Source: a virus. From it: 40,395 nucleotides of DNA. A program made the translations under genes and the position numbers. The number at the start of each line of letters is the position of its first letter. The stretch's first letter is position 1. The notes under the pieces were generated by a model, which worked only from the letters and a program-made list of their open reading frames with translations, was not told where the DNA came from and did no database searches. Where the stretch lies: IMG/VR virus record IMGVR_UViG_3300033273_000131, positions 1 to 40,395 of that record. One strand, written 5' to 3'. Below, in pieces: positions 7,275 to 16,500 of this stretch.

Positions 7275-9529
7275 TAGTAAGTACCAAAGGGATTAGATTC
7301 CGAGAAGTCAATAATTCTGTCTGCCTGGACTTCAAACTCTTCGTTTTCTCTGTATTTATCTGTTACTGTGTTCGCAGCAGACACTTTGATTTCATAAGCA
7401 GCACCAGACTTAGCACCAGTAACCACTTCTCCAGAGTAGAAACCACCAGTTGTAATACCAACTCTGAGAATATTAGTATCGGTATCCCATTTCTTGACCC
7501 TGGCAGATGCTCCAGATATGGAACCAGTAACAACTTCGTTGAACCAATATGTTCCAATACCAGTTGTAGCGGCAGCTCCGACTGTAACTGTTGGAGCTCC
7601 TGTATATCCCAAACCAGCGTTTGTTATATTAATGGAGGTTACATTACCAGAAGAATTAATACTGGCAACAGCAGTTGCGGTAGTCAATCCTGTATTATAA
7701 ATCTTATTCGCAATGCTATTTCCTATACTTATTGTCGGTGCGGAAGAATAATTAAGTCCAGGATTAGTTATCGTGATTCCAGTAACGATACCAGCAGAAC
7801 TTACATTTGCTGTTCCAGTTGCAGTTACTCTTTCACCACCATTGAAGAATACTGTATTTGCTAAATTTTCACTTGTAGATGTAGGTAAAGTAGGTTGTGT
7901 AATTGAACCATCACTTGTAAATCTTAATTCATCTACAAATACTTGACCGTCTGAAAAATCGCCATCTGCGTTTAAATTAAATCCATTACCATTGTAAATT
8001 TGAGTGTGGAATGTTTGAGATGAATAAGTTGATTGGAATGTTCCACTTGACCCCATATAATGAATAGCAACTTGATTAAAACCTGAACTTGTTTGTGATA
8101 ATCTAATCCAATTCCATCTATTTAAATCACTAGCAAAAGTTGATGTAATTGTTAACGCTGTTGTTCCAGAAGAAGAATCACTTGATGGTCTATAATAAAA
8201 TAATTGTTGTGAACCACTTAATGTTTGAACATCTATTCTGTATTGTTCATTACCAGCGTCATTTGAACCCCAACGAGCAATTGTTCTACTTGTACCCTCT
8301 GCTGGTGCCTCAGTAACATAGAACCAAAACTCAACTGCACCTTCATCACTAGCACTTAAACCTGTTGTAGATATTAACGTACCAGAGTCACCACCATCAT
8401 AAGCTCTACTACCAAATTTAACCGTATTTGTCTCATTACCACCGCCTGTTGGATCACTAAATGTAACTGATGGTGAAGATGATGGAATATAGAACCTACC
8501 ACCATTTGTTATGGTAGTATCAGTAACTGTTCCTGCTGCACTAACAGTAGCAGTTGCAGCAGCTCCAGGACCTGTAGGAGCACTGAATGTAATCAATGGA
8601 ACAGTTGCATATCCTGAACCATCATCAGAAATAGTAACAGAGTTTACACCACTGAAGGATGTTACAATACCACATGTAGCAGCGGCACCAGTTCCACCTC
8701 CACCACTAATAGTAATAGTTGGTGCTACAGTATACCCAGCACCAGCGTTAACAAGACGTATCTCTTTAATAGAGGTGATGTTATTTCTAGTTGTGGTAAT
8801 AGCAACTGCGCTGGCATTAGTTCCACCAGAAGGTGCTGTTGTAATAGCAACCGTTGGCGTACTTGTAAAACCAGAACCATCATTATTCAATGTGATTGAC
8901 TGGATGAAACCTGATGCAATAGTGGCAGTTGCTGTTGCTCTGGTTCCACTTGAGAACAAGGTTAGGTCAACAATGTAACCCTTATCATCAAGAATCTCAT
9001 CTACCTCATCAATAGAAGTATCGAATACTTCATCCTCATATTCGAAGAGTTCACATTGAAGTTCATAAACATAGTTTTTACCTAACTGGTAAAAGGGTTT
9101 TTCGTGCTCAACAAATTTTACTTCAAAAAGTCTTTTACCTAATGGAAAATAAACTAAGTCTCCTTCTCTTGGTCTATCAAAAATAGTTATTTCATTATCA
9201 TCCTCATCCTCTAGAAAAGGAGAGATAAAGTCTTCAAAACGTTCTCTCGAAACAACTAGCGATAGTTCATCTCTGACGCTAACACCAAACTTGGTCATGA
9301 TGTCGCCAGCACCACTATAACCATCATAGTTATTGACATATGCTTCCAATAAGAAGTTATCATCAAACTTTGATGACTGAAGTTCTTCAAGAATAGTTTG
9401 TACTCTGACAAACTTCCTAGGTATATACAAAACTTCTATGCCATAGATCTTGAGTTGCTCATTAATCAACTCTTGAACTAGGTTTTGCTCTCCAGAAGAG
9501 CCTTGTAGAAAGAAGGGGTTAAGTGCCAT
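7274..9529 (-). CDS. gp14: Neck protein gp14 with a large inserted LamG-like and repeat region
   Basis: The first ~180 residues (MALNPFFLQGSSGEQNLVQE, then PREGDLVYFPLG and YELQCELFEYEDE) and the last ~40 (YRENEEFEVQADRIIDFSES) read as the head-to-tail neck protein gp14, which in T4 is 256 residues. Here the protein has 751. Between the two ends lie repeats of the type DGSG(F/Y)-x-(S/A)-x-P-x-V/I (about residues 215-350 and 585-665). They surround a LamG/concanavalin-like domain (about 366-563: AVEFWFYVTE, RWNWIRLSQTSS, FVDELRFTSDG). The LamG stretch is AT-richer than its flanks. Two GxxSGA-A modules follow near 671 and 700. TAATG junctions join it to gp13 and gp15. The insert may decorate the neck and bind glycans; that is inference. 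Confidence 0.9.
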   Translation of the reverse strand: MALNPFFLQGSSGEQNLVQELINEQLKIYGIEVLYIPRKFVRVQTILEELQSSKFDDNFLLEAYVNNYDGYSGAGDIMTKFGVSVRDELSLVVSRERFEDFISPFLEDEDDNEITIFDRPREGDLVYFPLGKRLFEVKFVEHEKPFYQLGKNYVYELQCELFEYEDEVFDTSIDEVDEILDDKGYIVDLTLFSSGTRATATATIASGFIQSITLNNDGSGFTSTPTVAITTAPSGGTNASAVAITTTRNNITSIKEIRLVNAGAGYTVAPTITISGGGGTGAAATCGIVTSFSGVNSVTISDDGSGYATVPLITFSAPTGPGAAATATVSAAGTVTDTTITNGGRFYIPSSSPSVTFSDPTGGGNETNTVKFGSRAYDGGDSGTLISTTGLSASDEGAVEFWFYVTEAPAEGTSRTIARWGSNDAGNEQYRIDVQTLSGSQQLFYYRPSSDSSSGTTALTITSTFASDLNRWNWIRLSQTSSGFNQVAIHYMGSSGTFQSTYSSQTFHTQIYNGNGFNLNADGDFSDGQVFVDELRFTSDGSITQPTLPTSTSENLANTVFFNGGERVTATGTANVSSAGIVTGITITNPGLNYSSAPTISIGNSIANKIYNTGLTTATAVASINSSGNVTSINITNAGLGYTGAPTVTVGAAATTGIGTYWFNEVVTGSISGASARVKKWDTDTNILRVGITTGGFYSGEVVTGAKSGAAYEIKVSAANTVTDKYRENEEFEVQADRIIDFSESNPFGTY
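7353..7360 (-). promoter_or_regulatory. Candidate late promoter inside the gp14 3' end
   Basis: GATAAATA on the minus strand, predicted to start near 7347 and give a leader of about 73 bases to gp15. It falls in coding sequence (codons for T-D-K-Y), so it is only a motif match. Confidence 0.35.
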
Positions 9530-10386
9530 TATCCAATAAAGTCGAGAGGTGGTAGTTCATAATCAAGAGACATTCTTGCCTGAATCTCATCTATTTCTCT
9601 TTCAGCATCATCGTATAGTTGTCTACCATTGAGTTCAATACCACCAGGAAGTTTTACTCCATTGAACTTAATTAGGTTCTGACCCCACTGACGTTTGATG
9701 AGTGCTGTCAGATATCTCTTTAGGAAACTATCGTTATATACTCCAGTATACGTTGCTGGGTCTAGTATCCTATGACAGTCAATGACAATGTAGTCATTTT
9801 CACTGATAGTTCCCCAGTCAACATCTAGGTATAGTCTATCTTGTCTTTTATTATATCTTACTTGCTTCTCTGGAGTTAGTAGAAAATCAATATCCTCCAA
9901 GTAAGTCTTGGTCATTGAATATTGGAGAAGTTCAACTGAGTTGAAATAGTATAGATCGTTCAAGAACAGTTGGTACTTGATACTAAACATGCTTCCAGAA
10001 ATGGAACTAGTATCAAACTTAAAAATTCTTTCGATTCCAATAACCGAATCTGGAACCTGGATAAAGTTTGAGGTTTCGTAGTAGTTTGAGATTGTTGTCC
10101 CATATCCACTAATAGATGTGGATGTAGCACTCGTGGTTACGATACCTGCTGTATTTGTGCTAGAACTATGATTCTTTGCCGTTCCTCTATCAATATCTGC
10201 CTGAGTAAACCTGTACTTCAAGTACATTCTCTCAACACCATCAAAATGACGCTCTTGGAAATATTGGAGAGCATCATCTACCAGGTCGTCAATTTGATCA
10301 TCATCAACGTTGATCTCCAGAACTGGAGCACCCAAACGCCTCTTACAGTAATCAATAAGTCCTTGGCGTGTTGATGGTTTTGCCAT
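9529..10386 (-). CDS. gp13: Neck protein gp13
   Basis: A 285-residue head-completion/neck protein (T4 gp13 is 309). It forms the ring below the portal that joins head and tail and seals packaged DNA. The N-terminus GLIDYCKRRLGAPVLEINVDDDQIDDLVDDALQ, recognised in pieces, with YFQERHFDGVERMYLKY after it, is the hallmark of gp13 in T4-like cyanophages. A short Ser/Thr-rich insert (about residues 75-100) interrupts the body. GAGGA lies 6 bases before the ATG at 10386, inside the end of the preceding gene, whose stop overlaps this start as TAATG. Confidence 0.95.
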   Translation of the reverse strand: MAKPSTRQGLIDYCKRRLGAPVLEINVDDDQIDDLVDDALQYFQERHFDGVERMYLKYRFTQADIDRGTAKNHSSSTNTAGIVTTSATSTSISGYGTTISNYYETSNFIQVPDSVIGIERIFKFDTSSISGSMFSIKYQLFLNDLYYFNSVELLQYSMTKTYLEDIDFLLTPEKQVRYNKRQDRLYLDVDWGTISENDYIVIDCHRILDPATYTGVYNDSFLKRYLTALIKRQWGQNLIKFNGVKLPGGIELNGRQLYDDAEREIDEIQARMSLDYELPPLDFIG

Positions 10387-10607
10387 TAGAATTCCTCAGC
10401 AGATAAATTATCCGTCTTTTGTGTAGGTTTTTTTCTTGATTTTAATTTACTCAACTCGTTTTCTTGCTCAGCAGTTTTCTTTTTGAGAGCCTCAATAGTT
10501 TGGTTAGCAACCATAACTTTTGCTTCTAAAGCAACAGTCTGAGAAAACAGATCCGATGCCTTTTGTTGATATACAAGAATCAGACTTCTATAATCAGTTT
10601 CATTCAT
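10386..10607 (-). CDS. Small coiled-coil protein upstream of gp13
   Basis: A 73-residue protein starting MNETDYRSLILVYQQK. Residues about 15-55 form a heptad-like helix (VALEAKVMVANQTIEALKKK and on), followed by a basic tail. The frame is open to a GTG at 10640, but that codon lies in the stem of the upstream terminator. I therefore chose the ATG at 10607, just beyond the T-run. No Shine-Dalgarno is evident. It is the first gene after the late promoter at 10644-10651 and is coupled to gp13 by TAATG. No T4 counterpart recognised. A small structural or assembly helper is likely from its place in the operon. Confidence 0.75.
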   Translation of the reverse strand: MNETDYRSLILVYQQKASDLFSQTVALEAKVMVANQTIEALKKKTAEQENELSKLKSRKKPTQKTDNLSAEEF

Positions 10608-10616
10608 AGTTGATAC

Positions 10617-10641
10617 AAAAAAAGGTGGGACAATGCCCACC
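10617..10641 (-). terminator. Intrinsic terminator after the fibre gene
   Basis: Read on the minus strand: GGTGGG, loop CATTGT, CCCACC, then seven T. A perfect 6-base stem plus a T-run 25 bases after the fibre stop codon is a classic rho-independent terminator. It overlaps the next late promoter's start site (see findings). Confidence 0.85.
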
Positions 10642-10643
10642 TG

Positions 10644-10651
10644 TATTTATA
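10644..10651 (-). promoter_or_regulatory. Consensus late promoter for the neck-packaging operon
   Basis: A perfect TATAAATA on the minus strand. With T4 spacing the transcript begins at about 10638, inside the terminator stem. It would serve the coiled-coil gene, gp13, gp14, gp15, gp16, the modular protein and gp17. Confidence 0.85.
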
Positions 10652-10665
10652 ATGTCTAGTTAATA

Positions 10666-12555
10666 CTAGAACGAACCGCCGTCTACGGTTATATTTTCTA
10701 AGGTTCTTGTTGAACCGCTACATGTAATGACCGTTTGACTGTTTCCTTGACAATCGGATACGGTCAATGCTCCAATTTCAAGGTTAGCATATGTGATACT
10801 TCCCATAACGCTGCTGGACTCTGTTACTTCAGAAGCAACAACAATTCTTCCAACACTGTCATCCCAGAACATCGCAGCGGTCTTAGCAGAACCGCTGTAG
10901 TAGTGCATTACGAGACCAACGTCAATGTTGGCGTCGGAAGAAGGAGCAACCAGAGAACCACCAGAGTTGACTAGACCAACTTCAACCAGAGAGTCTTCAA
11001 CTTTCAGGGTCTCAGTGTTAATGATAGACTGAGTTCCAAGAACCGTCAGGGTTCCATTAACTGTCAGGTCATCAGCAACTGTTGTTGTTCCAGAAGTCGA
11101 ATCGAGAGTTAAACCACCAGAAGAGGTTGAAACAGTGTTGCCGTCGATGGTAACATTATCAATAGCGGCGTCACCAGTTACGGTGAGTGTTGTACCATCG
11201 AATGTGAGGTTTCCACTGTCTTCTATAGCACCAGAAGTGCCAGCAAGAACAACACGACCAGAAGTTAGGTCACTAACAGTGGCAGATGAAAGTGTAGTTT
11301 CTCCACCAGAGATATTAGCGCCACCATTGAAGTCAACAGCACCAGTTACAGTCAGACCAGCACTAACAACAGCATCTTTGGTGACTGCGATAGAATCGGT
11401 GATAGTTGCATCACCAGTTACTGTTAGAGTAGAACCATCAAAGGTTAGGTTACCACTGTCTTCTAGAGCACCAGAAGTACCAGCAAGAACAACTCTTCCT
11501 GAGGTCAGGTCGCTAACGGTTGCGGATGATAGGGTTGTTTCTCCACCAGAGATGTCTGCACCACCATTACCGTCTATAGCACCAGTTACGGTGAGAGCAC
11601 TACCTACAGAGGCATCCTTGGTAACTGAGATAGAGTCGGTAACTGATACGTCGCCAGTTACAGTTAGAGTAGAACCATCAAAGGTTAGATTTCCACTGTC
11701 TTCTAGAGCACCACCTGTTCCTGCAAGAACAACTCTTCCAGAAGTAAGATCTTCTACTGTAGCAGAAGCAAGAGAAGCTTCTCCACCAATATCTAAACCA
11801 CTATCAAAAGTACCAATACCAGCAAAGTTAGCGTGTCTCCACTGTTTGGTAGCATCTCCACCAACGTCGTATGTGTTATCGTCGTTTGGAACAAGACTTG
11901 AGACAAACTCACCAGCAACATTGATGTCATCGGTGTTGGCATCACCAAGGTTGATTGTTCCACCCTTGAATGTTACAACACCAACGAACTCAGAATATCC
12001 TTGAACGTTTAGGTTTCCACCAACGGTTACGTTTTTATCAACACCAAGACCACCATCTATTTGGAAAGCGCCAGTGTTGGAATTGCCTAGGGTATTATCT
12101 GTTGTATTTGTTACTGTAGTAACACCAGAAATATTAACATCACTATTGATATCTACAAGTGTTGTATTGAAAGTAGCAATACCAGTGAAGACTGGATCGG
12201 CAGATCCACTTCCCCAACTTAGGTTTCCACTTCCATCGTTTGTTAGAACACTACTTGACGCACCTTGAGTTCCTGGGAAGTAGTATGTTACAATACCAGC
12301 AAGAGATGCTGGAGATGCAAGAGTAATGTAACTTGAACCGTTACTAGTTCCCTCAACAAGGTTAACACCAGAACCTGTTGATGAAGTTTCGACAGTCCAA
12401 AATCTTCCAGAACCTACAAACTGGTTATTTGCAGAAGTAGAGTCAATACCTACGTATAGATCATACTTGTCAGTTGTAAAACCGGGTTCACCTGCCCTCA
12501 ATCCTGGGAGATTGCTAAAAAGACCCCTCTTAAACTGTAATACAGGAGCAGCCAT
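10666..12555 (-). CDS. Tail fibre-like protein with tandem repeats
   Basis: A 629-residue fibre-like structural protein. The N-terminus (LQFKRG...LPGLRAGEPGFTTDKYDLYVG) is the attachment type seen in fibres with a major-tropism-determinant-like N domain. The middle is low-complexity Gly/Ser/Thr/Val beta-repeat sequence. It includes two and a half near-identical 80-residue units (DLTSGRVVLAGT..., LEDSGNLTFDGSTLTVTGD). The C-terminus (about 520-629) is unique and ends TRTLENITVDGGSF. No S74 chaperone domain is seen. The start at 12555 follows AAAAGG about 11 bases upstream and a late promoter at 12579. The gene occupies the T4 gp11/gp12/wac region, so it may be a short fibre or whisker analogue. 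Host receptor binding is inferred. Confidence 0.85.
   Translation of the reverse strand: MAAPVLQFKRGLFSNLPGLRAGEPGFTTDKYDLYVGIDSTSANNQFVGSGRFWTVETSSTGSGVNLVEGTSNGSSYITLASPASLAGIVTYYFPGTQGASSSVLTNDGSGNLSWGSGSADPVFTGIATFNTTLVDINSDVNISGVTTVTNTTDNTLGNSNTGAFQIDGGLGVDKNVTVGGNLNVQGYSEFVGVVTFKGGTINLGDANTDDINVAGEFVSSLVPNDDNTYDVGGDATKQWRHANFAGIGTFDSGLDIGGEASLASATVEDLTSGRVVLAGTGGALEDSGNLTFDGSTLTVTGDVSVTDSISVTKDASVGSALTVTGAIDGNGGADISGGETTLSSATVSDLTSGRVVLAGTSGALEDSGNLTFDGSTLTVTGDATITDSIAVTKDAVVSAGLTVTGAVDFNGGANISGGETTLSSATVSDLTSGRVVLAGTSGAIEDSGNLTFDGTTLTVTGDAAIDNVTIDGNTVSTSSGGLTLDSTSGTTTVADDLTVNGTLTVLGTQSIINTETLKVEDSLVEVGLVNSGGSLVAPSSDANIDVGLVMHYYSGSAKTAAMFWDDSVGRIVVASEVTESSSVMGSITYANLEIGALTVSDCQGNSQTVITCSGSTRTLENITVDGGSF
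11161..11790 (-). repeat. 240-base tandem repeat inside the fibre gene
   Basis: Copies begin at about 11161, 11401 and 11641 (the third partial), exactly 240 bases apart. Shared stretches include the segments at 11221-11280, 11461-11520 and 11701-11760. They encode 80-residue units with motifs VVLAGT, NLTFDGS and TLTVTGD. Such repeats can lengthen or shorten a fibre by recombination. Confidence 0.9.
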
Positions 12556-12578
12556 CTTTTAACGTTACCTTTTTTATC

Positions 12579-12586
12579 TATTTATC
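12579..12586 (-). promoter_or_regulatory. Late promoter for the fibre gene
   Basis: GATAAATA on the minus strand in the 43-base gap between the 88-residue gene and the fibre gene, one base off consensus. It sits in the loop of a short inverted repeat (TATCTA / TAGATA). Confidence 0.7.
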
Positions 12587-12598
12587 GTAGATAGAAGT

Positions 12599-12865
12599 TT
12601 AAAACGCACCGTAATCGATAGCATCATCATCCGTGTTATCTGCCAGGTCTAGTATTTGTGCCGCAGTAACATGAATATATTCTGTTCCATTGAACAACAT
12701 AACTGTATTAGTTCCTCTATCGGTAATATTAACATCACCAACACTAGACATTTGATCGACTGTTCCTACAGCAGCAGACTGGTTAGATGATACAACTTTA
12801 ATAGCATTTTGTTGACCTACTCTTACTGTTGTTGTATTGTTGTTGGTTCTTACTTTAATTGCCAT
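12599..12865 (-). CDS. Small cyanophage structural protein (88 residues)
   Basis: An 88-residue protein beginning MAIKVRTNNNTTTVRVGQQNAIKVV and ending with an acidic segment (NTDDDAIDYGAF). I remember very similar proteins, KVRT..TTTVRVGQ at the start and DDD-IDYG-F at the end, next to fibre genes in marine cyanophages, always unnamed. There are no membrane or enzyme motifs and beta structure is likely. The start overlaps the stop of the preceding gene as TAATG. The context between baseplate and fibre genes suggests a virion component. Confidence 0.8.
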   Translation of the reverse strand: MAIKVRTNNNTTTVRVGQQNAIKVVSSNQSAAVGTVDQMSSVGDVNITDRGTNTVMLFNGTEYIHVTAAQILDLADNTDDDAIDYGAF

Positions 12866-13206
12866 TAGAACTTGGTTACTCCTGCCCTTACTAGTGCCAT
12901 TCCTTCAACAACTCTAGTCATAACAGATGCAGTATCTGTTATGACCACATCATACACATAGCGACCCTCTTTCAATGCTGCTGTTTGTGATGTTGACAGA
13001 CCAATTTTGATCTGACCAGCACTAGCATTAAAAATGGATGATGTAAAAGTAGTCACACCAGTAGCACCTGCGTGCTTTCTCATTTGAGACTTAACGCTAT
13101 AACCAGTCAAACTGAGTACCGAGTTTGTAGTACCATCTTCCAAAGTAAACACTTGACTGAAGTCAGTCCCAGCATTAATTTGAATATTACTGACGTATAC
13201 TGCCAT
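12865..13206 (-). CDS. Small virion protein, BppU/Ig-like fold suggested
   Basis: A 113-residue protein with the pattern INAGTDFSQVFTLED, LTGYSVKSQMRK, TSQTAALKEGRYVYDVVI and VEGMALVRAGVT. This reads like the small beta-sandwich proteins of baseplate upper-protein N-domain type: tethered polymer plus a G-R-Y-x-Y-D-V strand. I recall homologues beside fibre genes in cyanomyoviruses. It is translated as a pair with the 88-residue gene (TAATG). A late-promoter motif precedes it at 13228. A fibre or baseplate accessory role is inferred from position. Confidence 0.8.
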   Translation of the reverse strand: MAVYVSNIQINAGTDFSQVFTLEDGTTNSVLSLTGYSVKSQMRKHAGATGVTTFTSSIFNASAGQIKIGLSTSQTAALKEGRYVYDVVITDTASVMTRVVEGMALVRAGVTKF

Positions 13207-13227
13207 TTTTTAAGTGGTCTTTAGAAG

Positions 13228-13235
13228 TATTTATG
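13228..13235 (-). promoter_or_regulatory. Late promoter overlapping an upstream stop codon
   Basis: CATAAATA on the minus strand. It includes the TAA stop of the 59-residue gene, with a start predicted near 13222 and a leader of about 16 bases to the ATG at 13206. Confidence 0.6.
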
Positions 13236-13410
13236 CTAAACCAGAGATAGCAAAGTTCTTGATAACTTCTTGCTGCTTCAGATAAAGTTTATAATAAGAT
13301 TTTGCACAGTTTCGCAATTCATCAACATTTAGTTCATCAATAAGTCGAGAGTACTTTTCATACTCAAACATTTTATTCATCGACTCTAGTTGGATTTTGT
13401 CTGGGTCCAT
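13231..13410 (-). CDS. Small helical protein (59 residues)
   Basis: A 59-residue, mostly helical protein (MDPDKIQLESMNKMFEYEKYS, then LRNCAKSYYKLYLKQQEVIKN). The frame is open to an upstream ATG at 13443. I chose the ATG at 13410 because GGAG lies exactly 7 bases before it, inside the preceding gene. This makes a 38-base overlap with that gene. I recall small proteins with the core MNKMFEYEK and KLY-KQQE in cyanophages near the baseplate genes, without a known function. A chaperone or accessory role is only a guess. Confidence 0.75.
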   Translation of the reverse strand: MDPDKIQLESMNKMFEYEKYSRLIDELNVDELRNCAKSYYKLYLKQQEVIKNFAISGLA

Positions 13411-13594
13411 TGATGATCTCCATAAGTAGGGATTTGATTTCACTAATATCGTCTTTTATCTGGTCGATTTCCTCTCTTTGTTTTTTTCTCTCTGCTCTCA
13501 ATTTAACATATTGTAAATACTCTGCAGTATCAGTATTTACAATAGCACCCGAGTCTTCACGAAACAGGTGCTTATGACCTTCAACTCTCTTCAT
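13373..13594 (-). CDS. Small coiled-coil protein (73 residues)
   Basis: A 73-residue protein starting MKRVEGHKHLFREDSGAIVNTD. It is followed by a charged coiled-coil helix, about residues 28-60 (KLRAERKKQREEIDQIKDDI and on), and a short tail. The N-terminal H-L-F-R-E/D-x-x-(S)-G-A-I-V-N pattern is one I associate with small cyanophage proteins of unknown role. The start is one base after the stop of the 2347-residue gene (TAATATG). Its last 38 bases overlap the next gene. Probably co-expressed with the baseplate genes. Confidence 0.8.
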   Translation of the reverse strand: MKRVEGHKHLFREDSGAIVNTDTAEYLQYVKLRAERKKQREEIDQIKDDISEIKSLLMEIINGPRQNPTRVDE

Positions 13595-13595
13595 A

Positions 13596-16500
13596 TTATG
13601 CTAGGGCAATAGTTCTCAGATCCTTGAATCTTGGAGCTCTTGCTTCGTTTGTTCCACTCATAACAATCTTGATCCTGAAAGCATTGAACTGTTCAAGTTC
13701 ATCAGCACTAAACTGATACTCAAGGAACTCACCATCGTTGCTGGAGCGTACAAATGCGTCTGCTCTACCATTATTAAGGGTGGAGTCAACAACCTTATCT
13801 CCATATCCGTCACCATTAGTATCGGTGAGGTTATCATATCCAGGGAACAACTCATATGCCTGCTCAACTCCGTTGGAGTCTGCTCTAAAGAGTTGATAAA
13901 GAACTCTGAAGTCAGCAGATGAGTGACGATATGAGGAAACCAGAACCTTGAGTGAAGTTGCTGGTTGCTGTAGTCTTACAATGCTAGTTGCATAAACAGC
14001 ACTGTGAGGATCTTCTTGAACTAGGTTGACTCTACCATCGTAAGCATAGTCACTTACTGGGTTGTTGAGTCTATTTCTACCAAATACTACAGATGCTGTA
14101 GAAACATTAACAGCAGGTGACAGGTTTGGATCTGTCGTTCCCATTGTCATTCCAAGTGTGAATGACTTGTTCTTAGGTAGAGATGAAAGTCTTGTGGTCT
14201 CGTTTATTTGAGATGCTACAAGTCTTGTTGTGGTTAGTTCATTAACATTATTGAGTTCAATAGTCTCATAACCTTGGTCAATGAATGATACTTCAGAACC
14301 ACCAGCACTTGTTCCAGAAACAGTTCTTATCTGAGCAGAAAGTGAAGTGCTTTCGCCAGGAGTCAGAATGCTGAACTGTGGGTCAACTCTGTTGAATTGA
14401 ATGTTCTTGGTTGCTGAAGCACCACTACCACCAACCATGTTCTCGTCGGTGAAGCTCAACTGGTTATCACCAGAAGTTCTGGAACCGCGACTAATTTGTA
14501 GGTGGTAAGTATCAAAGTCTCTCTTGTTCTTGAGAGCGGTGTCAGATGGTAGGTTATGTTGTGTGTTAATTCTGGTCAGTGAAATACCATTCAACTCATA
14601 AGGATAAACCTTATCACTGATATTATGCTTCCTAGTTAAGGAACTGTCAATGCCTCTGGTTCCAATACCCAGAGTTCCAGCACCACCGCCGCCAGCCGTA
14701 ATGGAGTTGTAGAAGATAATTTCGTTATTTACTTTCAAGTAACCTTGTGAAGTTGAAATACCTTCGAATGTTGCGAACAGTGATGTGTTAGCAACTGAGA
14801 TGGTAGTATCACTGATACCAAGATCAGCATTAAGTGTTGTTGGAGTAGTGTTTGGTTGCAAGTCCGCCAAGACAACAACATTATTATCGGCGTGCATACC
14901 GTGGTTTGGTTGTGTAACCTCAATAACTCTTCCATCATAAAGGTTACTGATAACAGAAGAGTTGCGAATATCGGTATTGGCGTATGCAACAGCGGTGTTT
15001 GTATCACTGTAAACAACCAAGTCTTGACCTTCTGTGAATGCTTCACCCTGAACGTTTGTTAGGAACAAAGTATCTTTTCCGCCGATAGAGTTGACGGAGA
15101 TCTGAGCATTCTTACCTTTAACTACACCCGAAGTTGTAATACCAAGGATATCACCAACAACATATCCATTTCCAGCAAGTGTGATTGCTGGGTTTCCAGA
15201 AACAACACCGCTAGAGAAAGTAACAATACCAGTAGCACCAGTGCCATTGCCTGTGATGGAGTAGAATGAAACGTCTGTGAATGTTCCATCACTGTATCCA
15301 GCACCAACTCTATTGGTAAAGGTAGTATCTAACTGACCACCAACCTGCTCAATATATCCAGTGATAGCAGAAGCAGATGTGCTGTCGCTAACCTTTCTAC
15401 CGATACCAAGAATGGTGTCCATTGAAGTGGTGGTTGTAATACCAACTTTCAGTTTTCTAGGTAGAGTCTTGATAGAGTTTTCGTTGAGTTGACCAACGTT
15501 TGTATCTCTGGTTCCAAGTGATGGGTTGTAGAAGTATGCTACACCAGGTGTTGTGGTAAAGTTTGCCTTATAAAGTTTGAACTTAAGATCTTCAAACTGG
15601 TTGGCAGTCCAAATAGTACCATTCTGAGACTTGAAGAGACTTCCTCCAACATACTGCTTGGTAGCAATAACACTTTCAGCATCAGGTAGAGTTGAAGTAT
15701 TGACAGTCTTCTCACCCATTCTAGCGATCCAAACTTCATAGAGGTCTGAATAAGGTGAGAGAAGAACCAGAGCATACTCAGTATCTGCTTCCAGATAAAC
15801 TGGGGATGGGAACTCAATCTTAGTCGCTACAGAAGCATCTCTAGAAGTTGCGATCTCCGATGGGTCAAGAGTAACTCTTGAGTATTCTGTTACCAGGTTC
15901 TTGGTAGGAATACCAAGTTCAACAGTTCTGAGTTCAACAAAGAGTTTTTCACTTTCATCCTTATTAGCGAAGAATACATCTACGCCAGTCATAAAGGCAC
16001 CAGTTTCATCAACAGTGAATGACTGTGCTAGTGGGTCATATCTTTCAACTTCGGTAATTCTTTCGAAGATGTTGATTCTACCAGTAGTTGTGTAGTTTGT
16101 TTCAGCACTACTGATAAGTGTACTTCCTGGTAGTTGCTCTTCGTTAGTAGCACTCGAAGTCAGTCTGAAAGTCTTAGTTCCAGTAGTAAATCTCAGTGGA
16201 GGTGGTGGAGATGCTAGTGGGTTTCTGAAGAACATCGAACCATAAATGTCACCGAATGTATCGGCAACAAGTCTGATATTAGCAACAGATGCTTGAGCAC
16301 CACTTGTTTCTCCGAGAAGAACCATTCCAGTGGTTAAATATCCATTATACTTACCAAGAACTTCTTCTTGAAGTGCCTCAACATCAACGTTTAGGACGGT
16401 TGATGAAGCGGAGTATGAAGCAGGTAAAGTAATGGACTTATTGTATGGGTTTAGACTAAATGTAGTCGTTGGGTTTCCGCCAGGACCAGTCTTGTGATTT

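Noticed and set aside
8511-8978. 155-codon plus-strand frame over gp14
   Set aside because: Ala/Val/Pro low-complexity translation is the complement of the Gly/Ser/Thr repeats in gp14.
10608-10640. GTG start at 10640 for the coiled-coil gene
   Set aside because: The codons would lie in the terminator stem and T-run. The ATG at 10607 follows them and is the better start.
11161-11790. CRISPR-like periodic repeat
   Set aside because: The 240-base period with no spacers, fully inside a coding frame, means protein repeats and not a CRISPR array.
11135-12004. 289-codon open frame on the plus strand across the fibre gene
   Set aside because: It is antisense to the repeat-rich fibre gene. Its Pro/Val/Ser-rich repetitive translation mirrors the fibre repeats, and it has no ribosome site or promoter.
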